Of a DNA stretch of 12,138 nt, positions 9,047 through 12,138 are shown piece by piece. The position numbers and the translations under genes are program-made. Every line of letters begins with the position of its first letter. Position 1 is the stretch's first letter. The DNA is from Deltaproteobacteria bacterium. Lineage in GTDB: Bacteria > Desulfobacterota > DSM-4660 > Desulfatiglandales > B25-G16. The notes under the pieces were generated by a model, which worked only from the letters and a program-made list of their open reading frames with translations, was not told the DNA's origin and searched no databases. The stretch is from positions 1-12,138 of the forward strand of contig QMLW01000018.1 of the NCBI GenBank assembly GCA_003646935.1, written 5' to 3'.

Positions 9047-9784
9047 ATGAAGATAGTTTCCACATTGCTCGACATCATCTACCCGCCACGCTGCCCTTTC
9101 TGTGGCCGGTTTGTATCCTCAGCCGAGAATCGTTGTCACCCACACCAGGTATGCGAGTCCTGCAAAAAGGCCCTCACGCCCATCACCCATCCCCTGTGCA
9201 CCATATGCGGCATCCCGTTTTCCGCATTAAGCGGCCCCGACCATCCCTGTGAAAACTGTCTTCGAAAAATGCCGAGCTACGATACCATGAGGGCTCCTTA
9301 TCTGTACGCTGGACCGATCATGAACGCGATTCAGAGGTTCAAGTACAATTCCGAAACTCACCTCGCCGCACCCCTCGGGGGCTTGCTTGCGGCCTTTGCG
9401 AGAACCTCACTGACTCATCCAGAGGAATTCGTGACGGTTCCTGTACCCCTCCATAAGCACAGATTGAGGGAGCGGGGCTTCAACCAAAGCCTTTTATTGG
9501 CCAAGGCCGTTGCCTCGGAACTGGGAACTCCATTGAACTGCCTGTCACTCATCAGGAAAAGGGATACTCGATCCCAAACGGGTCTTAGAAGGAAGGAGAG
9601 GAGAAAAAACGTTGCGAACGCCTTTTCGGTGACCTCGGCGGCGATCTTCAAGGGTAAAAAGGTGCTGCTGGTCGATGATGTCCTTACCACTGGTTACACG
9701 CTTCAGGAATGCGCCAGAACACTGAAAAAGTTCGGGGCTCGCGAGGTGGCCTGTATCACCTTGGCACGGACCGTTGGTGATTGA
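9047..9784 (+). CDS. comF: ComF family protein (phosphoribosyltransferase-like)
   Basis: A 245-residue ComF-family protein. In naturally transformable bacteria ComF takes part in uptake or handling of transforming DNA; in most other bacteria its role is unclear. The N terminus carries four zinc-ribbon-like cysteine pairs (C16/C19, C36/C39, C51/C54, C68/C71). The C-terminal phosphoribosyltransferase domain has VPVPLHKHRLRERGFNQS (131-148) and the PRPP-binding loop VLLVDDVLTTGYTL (206-219). The start is plausible because MKIVSTLLDIIYPPRCPFCG fits the usual ComF opening, but no Shine-Dalgarno precedes it; TTG at 9065 is a weaker alternative. It follows the groE terminator and is first in the second plus-strand unit. 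Type IV pili, also encoded here, are the common DNA-uptake machine, so a competence role is possible but not shown. Confidence 0.92.
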   Translation: MKIVSTLLDIIYPPRCPFCGRFVSSAENRCHPHQVCESCKKALTPITHPLCTICGIPFSALSGPDHPCENCLRKMPSYDTMRAPYLYAGPIMNAIQRFKYNSETHLAAPLGGLLAAFARTSLTHPEEFVTVPVPLHKHRLRERGFNQSLLLAKAVASELGTPLNCLSLIRKRDTRSQTGLRRKERRKNVANAFSVTSAAIFKGKKVLLVDDVLTTGYTLQECARTLKKFGAREVACITLARTVGD

Positions 9785-9891
9785 GCGGGGGCAGCTCTGA
9801 AACGAGACAAGCCCTCAAAAACCCAGAAAAAAGTTGCAATCCACCAGATCACCTGGTACCTTACTTTCCATCTCAATCGCGGTGGCTCGTG

Positions 9892-10872
9892 ATGTCTGAA
9901 CAAAGGGCAACACCAAAAGGTCGCATACCAGAAAACCATATCCTATCCGTGGGCGGCGGCAAGGGGGGTACCGGCAAGAGCCTCATCACCGCGAGTCTCG
10001 GTATCTGCCTTGCCGAAAAGGGCAACGACGTGCTCCTGGTAGACGCCGATCTGGGAACGGCCAATCTGCACACCTTCTTGGGCTTAGAAGCCCCGCCATT
10101 GAGCCTTTCGGATTTCGTCACCAGGAAAAAAGCAGCAATATCGGGCGTCATCTCTAAAACCGGCATAAGCAACCTCAAGCTCATCTCCGGCGCAAAGGAT
10201 ATGATCGGGATGGCGAACCTCGCCTATGGACAGAAGGTGAGGATACTCAACAACATCAGAAGATTGAACTATGAGTATATATTGATCGATCTCGGTCCCG
10301 GAACCTCTTTCAATGTCCTCGATTTCTTTCTCATCTCCAATTGCGGCATCCTTATTACCTCGCCCGAGCCCATTTCCATTGAGAACACCTACCGCTTTAT
10401 GAAGGGACTCCTTTTTCGTTATCTGAGAAATACAGTCAGCCAAAAAGTGGTACGATCCCTTATCGACAAGGGGATCAGACAGAGGGATGGATACACATTC
10501 GAGACCGTTTTCGACCTTTTGGATGTTATTGAAAAACTAGAGCCGAACCTCGGGATTACCATCGCGAACTACCTCTCGAGCCTCGATATCAAATTGATCG
10601 TCAATCAGGTAAGGACCAAGAGGGATATGATCACCGCACAGAATATGGCTATCGTGGCCAGGAAATACTTCGGGATCCCCATTGATTTCCTGGGAAGCGT
10701 GAGCTATGATAAAAAGATAAGGAAGGGATTGCTTCAGAGAAAACCCCTTACGGCATATTACCCCTATGCCCAAGCCTTCGAGGAACTTATTGAAATTACT
10801 GAAAAAATAGCACCTCAGCATCAGTTAGGATTGCGCTTTCCTCAAGATCTACGCAACCATGAAATGCAGTGA
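9892..10872 (+). CDS. MinD/ParA-family P-loop ATPase
   Basis: A 326-residue SIMIBI-class ATPase of the MinD/FlhG/ParA group, which position cell-division, flagellar, pilus or chromosome machinery by ATP-driven dimerisation. The deviant Walker A reads GGGKGGTGKS (21-30) with signature lysine K24. DADLGTANLH (51-60) is the A' motif and LIDLGPG (131-137, D133) is Walker B/switch II. A helical stretch of about 50 residues (178-231) sits between TSPEP (156-160) and the base-recognition motif VNQVR (237-241). I recall the same insertion in deltaproteobacterial relatives, so it looks subfamily-specific. No clear C-terminal amphipathic membrane helix is seen. I chose ATG 9892 (GGTGG 6 nt upstream) over TTG 9781, which overlaps the comF stop as TTGA but adds 37 residues with no family likeness. 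The gene ends 3 nt before the J/HTH gene, suggesting partners. The exact role is unknown. Confidence 0.88.
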   Translation: MSEQRATPKGRIPENHILSVGGGKGGTGKSLITASLGICLAEKGNDVLLVDADLGTANLHTFLGLEAPPLSLSDFVTRKKAAISGVISKTGISNLKLISGAKDMIGMANLAYGQKVRILNNIRRLNYEYILIDLGPGTSFNVLDFFLISNCGILITSPEPISIENTYRFMKGLLFRYLRNTVSQKVVRSLIDKGIRQRDGYTFETVFDLLDVIEKLEPNLGITIANYLSSLDIKLIVNQVRTKRDMITAQNMAIVARKYFGIPIDFLGSVSYDKKIRKGLLQRKPLTAYYPYAQAFEELIEITEKIAPQHQLGLRFPQDLRNHEMQ

Positions 10873-10875
10873 GCG

Positions 10876-11541
10876 ATGAAACGAATAACGCAGCAAAATT
10901 ACTACGAACTGCTCGATATCTCTCCCCAAGCCTCAACACAAGAGGTTCGATGGGCCTATGATCAGGCCATGAACATTTACTCGGCTGATTCGGTCCCCAC
11001 CTACTCCCTGTTGCCAGAAAAGGAGAGGGACCTCATCCTCTCTCGACTCGTGGATGCGTACAAAACCCTTACGAACGGCCAGCTCAGGGCCGAATACAAC
11101 CAGGCACTGCTCGAGAGCGGGGAACTCATCCCCGAGCAACTCGGCCTTTCATCGTTAGAGCAATCCGATACCATCAACGGCAAGCTGCGGGATGTCAAGG
11201 TCGAGAGCCTGCTCAGCGGCGAGGAAACAGGGGAGAGCCAAGAGCTGCCCGCTGGAGACAGCTTCGATCTCCTCGACATCTACTCAGCAGTATCGGGCAA
11301 GGATATTCAGGCAATGAGGATCGCCAAAGAAATAAGCGTTGAGGATATAAACAGAAAGACGAACATACCGAAGAAGACATTGGAGGATATTGAGGAGGAG
11401 CGTTTTGAGGAGCTTCCAGCACTCGTGTATCTGAAGGGCTTTCTTAAGACCTACGCGAGAATTCTCCACGTGAACGAGCACCAAATGGTGGACGGTTATG
11501 TGAAAAGGCTTCGGGAATGGAAGGCTTCCTGTCAAAGATAA
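10876..11541 (+). CDS. J-like domain plus RodZ-type HTH (HTH_25) protein
   Basis: A 221-residue protein of two modules. Residues 8-78 look like a J domain (NYYELLDISPQASTQEVRWAY ... LVDAYKTLTNGQLRAEYN), but the HPD tripeptide needed to stimulate DnaK ATPase is absent: the loop reads YSADSVPTYSL (35-45). An acidic linker (about 85-135) leads to a RodZ/YfgA-type helix-turn-helix at 143-200 (IQAMRIAKEISVEDINRKTN ... YLKGFLKTYARILHV). No transmembrane segment follows, unlike RodZ. It begins 3 nt after the MinD-like gene and ends 25 nt inside rfaE2, so it is tightly coupled to both. A protein-protein adaptor for the ATPase is more likely than a true chaperone or DNA-binding regulator. This is inference; no function is established. 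Confidence 0.82.
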   Translation: MKRITQQNYYELLDISPQASTQEVRWAYDQAMNIYSADSVPTYSLLPEKERDLILSRLVDAYKTLTNGQLRAEYNQALLESGELIPEQLGLSSLEQSDTINGKLRDVKVESLLSGEETGESQELPAGDSFDLLDIYSAVSGKDIQAMRIAKEISVEDINRKTNIPKKTLEDIEEERFEELPALVYLKGFLKTYARILHVNEHQMVDGYVKRLREWKASCQR

Positions 11542-12017
11542 AGTCCCAACCGGATATGAAATCGTTCGTCGACCGGGTGAAAGGGAAGGGTAAACGGGTA
11601 GTGTTTACGAACGGGTGTTTCGATATCCTCCACCAGGGCCATATCCACTACCTCTCCGAGGCGAAGTCCCTCGGCCATTACCTGATCGTCGGCCTTAACA
11701 GCGACAGCTCCGTGAGGAACATCAAGGGGAATCACCGCCCCCTGCTGCCTCAGCGTGCACGGGCGGAATTGCTGGCCGCGCTGTGTTTTGTCGATGGGGT
11801 GGTGATCTTCGATGAGGACAACCCCCGAGCCCTTATTGAATACCTTCAGCCACACGTCCTGGTGAAGGGCGCGGACTGGCCCGAAGATGAGATAGTGGGG
11901 GCCGATATCGTGAAGCAGTCGGGGGGTGAGGTGAAAACAGTCCCCCTTGTTCCCGGCGTTTCCACCTCGGAAATCATCCACCGGATCGCGAGCCTTACCG
12001 CGGCAGGGGATAACTAG
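11517..12017 (+). CDS. rfaE2: D-glycero-beta-D-manno-heptose 1-phosphate adenylyltransferase
   Basis: A 166-residue nucleotidyltransferase that joins ATP and heptose 1-phosphate to give ADP-heptose for the LPS inner core. It matches the C-terminal half of bifunctional HldE; here it stands alone, as in many non-enterobacterial Gram-negatives. VVFTNGCFDILHQGHIHYL contains the HxGH motif (H39-H42). NSDSSVRNIKG (61-71), VLVKGADW (114-121) and the PGVSTSEII end (146-154) are further family motifs. The ATG at 11517 overlaps the upstream gene by 25 nt and has AAGG at 11505-11508 with 8 nt spacing. The internal ATG at 11556 would leave less than the usual N terminus. No kinase partner (rfaE1), gmhA, gmhB or hldD is in the window. 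Cytoplasmic enzyme; the assignment is firm. Confidence 0.95.
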   Translation: MEGFLSKIKSQPDMKSFVDRVKGKGKRVVFTNGCFDILHQGHIHYLSEAKSLGHYLIVGLNSDSSVRNIKGNHRPLLPQRARAELLAALCFVDGVVIFDEDNPRALIEYLQPHVLVKGADWPEDEIVGADIVKQSGGEVKTVPLVPGVSTSEIIHRIASLTAAGDN

Positions 12018-12061
12018 GCATGACTATCCCGCGCATAGGCAATACCTGAAGGCACTCGAAT

Positions 12062-12138
12062 GCGCCCATAGCTCAGTCGGATAGAGTAACGGACTACGAA
12101 TCCGTAGGTCGCAGGTTCGAATCCTGCTGGGCGCACCA
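12062..12138 (+). tRNA. tRNA-Arg, anticodon ACG
   Basis: A complete 77-nt cloverleaf. The acceptor stem is GCGCCCA (12062-12068) with TGGGCGC (12128-12134), discriminator A, and encoded CCA at the window end. The D-stem is GCTC/GAGT, the anticodon stem ACGGA/TCCGT around loop CTACGAA, and the T-arm GCAGG-TTCGAAT-CCTGC. Anticodon ACG (12096-12098) reads CGN codons after A34-to-inosine editing by TadA. It lies 44 nt after rfaE2 with no obvious promoter of its own, so it may be cotranscribed. Confidence 0.97.

Noticed and set aside
9834..9862. Possible promoter (TTGCAA/TACCTT) and ACCAG-N5-CTGGT repeat before the MinD-like gene
   Set aside because: The -10 matches only 3 of 6 bases and the repeat is too short to separate from chance.
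11532..11981. A 149-codon minus-strand frame opposite rfaE2
   Set aside because: It is antisense to a firmly assigned enzyme and shows no recognisable domain.

Overview
The window looks like an ordinary chromosomal stretch from a Gram-negative bacterium of moderate GC content. It carries a GroES/GroEL operon, type IV pilus genes (PilC and a PilS-like kinase), a separate heptose-phosphate adenylyltransferase (RfaE2) that implies heptose-containing LPS, and a MinD-like ATPase next to a J-domain/RodZ-type HTH protein. That mix, together with a B12-binding-type radical SAM/DUF2344 protein directly upstream of RNase G, best fits the deltaproteobacterial (Desulfobacterota-like) lineages. This is an inference from gene content and order; no 16S rRNA gene or species-specific marker is present. 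No insertion sequence, phage gene, CRISPR array or integrase is visible.

The layout is two divergent transcription units meeting at about 6724-6985. The left half is on the minus strand and reads pilC (6723-5515), pilS-like kinase (5503-3809), radical SAM/DUF2344 protein (3772-1268), then RNase G (1258 to beyond the left edge). Gaps are only 9-36 nt and no terminator is visible, so this is probably one operon. It starts from a near-consensus sigma70 promoter whose spacer and both hexamers are overlapped by a perfect 10-4-10 inverted repeat, an excellent candidate operator. The usual partner genes pilB, pilT and pilR are not in the window.

The right half is on the plus strand. groES-groEL comes first, with two overlapping TTGACA promoters, no CIRCE element, and a possible 35-codon upstream ORF that overlaps the groES start by ATGA. 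It ends in a strong intrinsic terminator at 8976-9008. A second unit follows: comF (amidophosphoribosyltransferase-like, possibly leaderless), a MinD/ParA-family ATPase, a protein with a J-like domain lacking HPD plus a RodZ-type HTH, rfaE2, and finally a complete tRNA-Arg(ACG) whose encoded CCA is the last base of the window.

The genes are mostly housekeeping: protein folding, RNA processing, pilus assembly and envelope sugar synthesis. The least understood parts are the MinD-like/J-HTH pair, which resembles a positioning ATPase with a dedicated adaptor, the pilC operator, and the pilS-like kinase without an adjacent response regulator.
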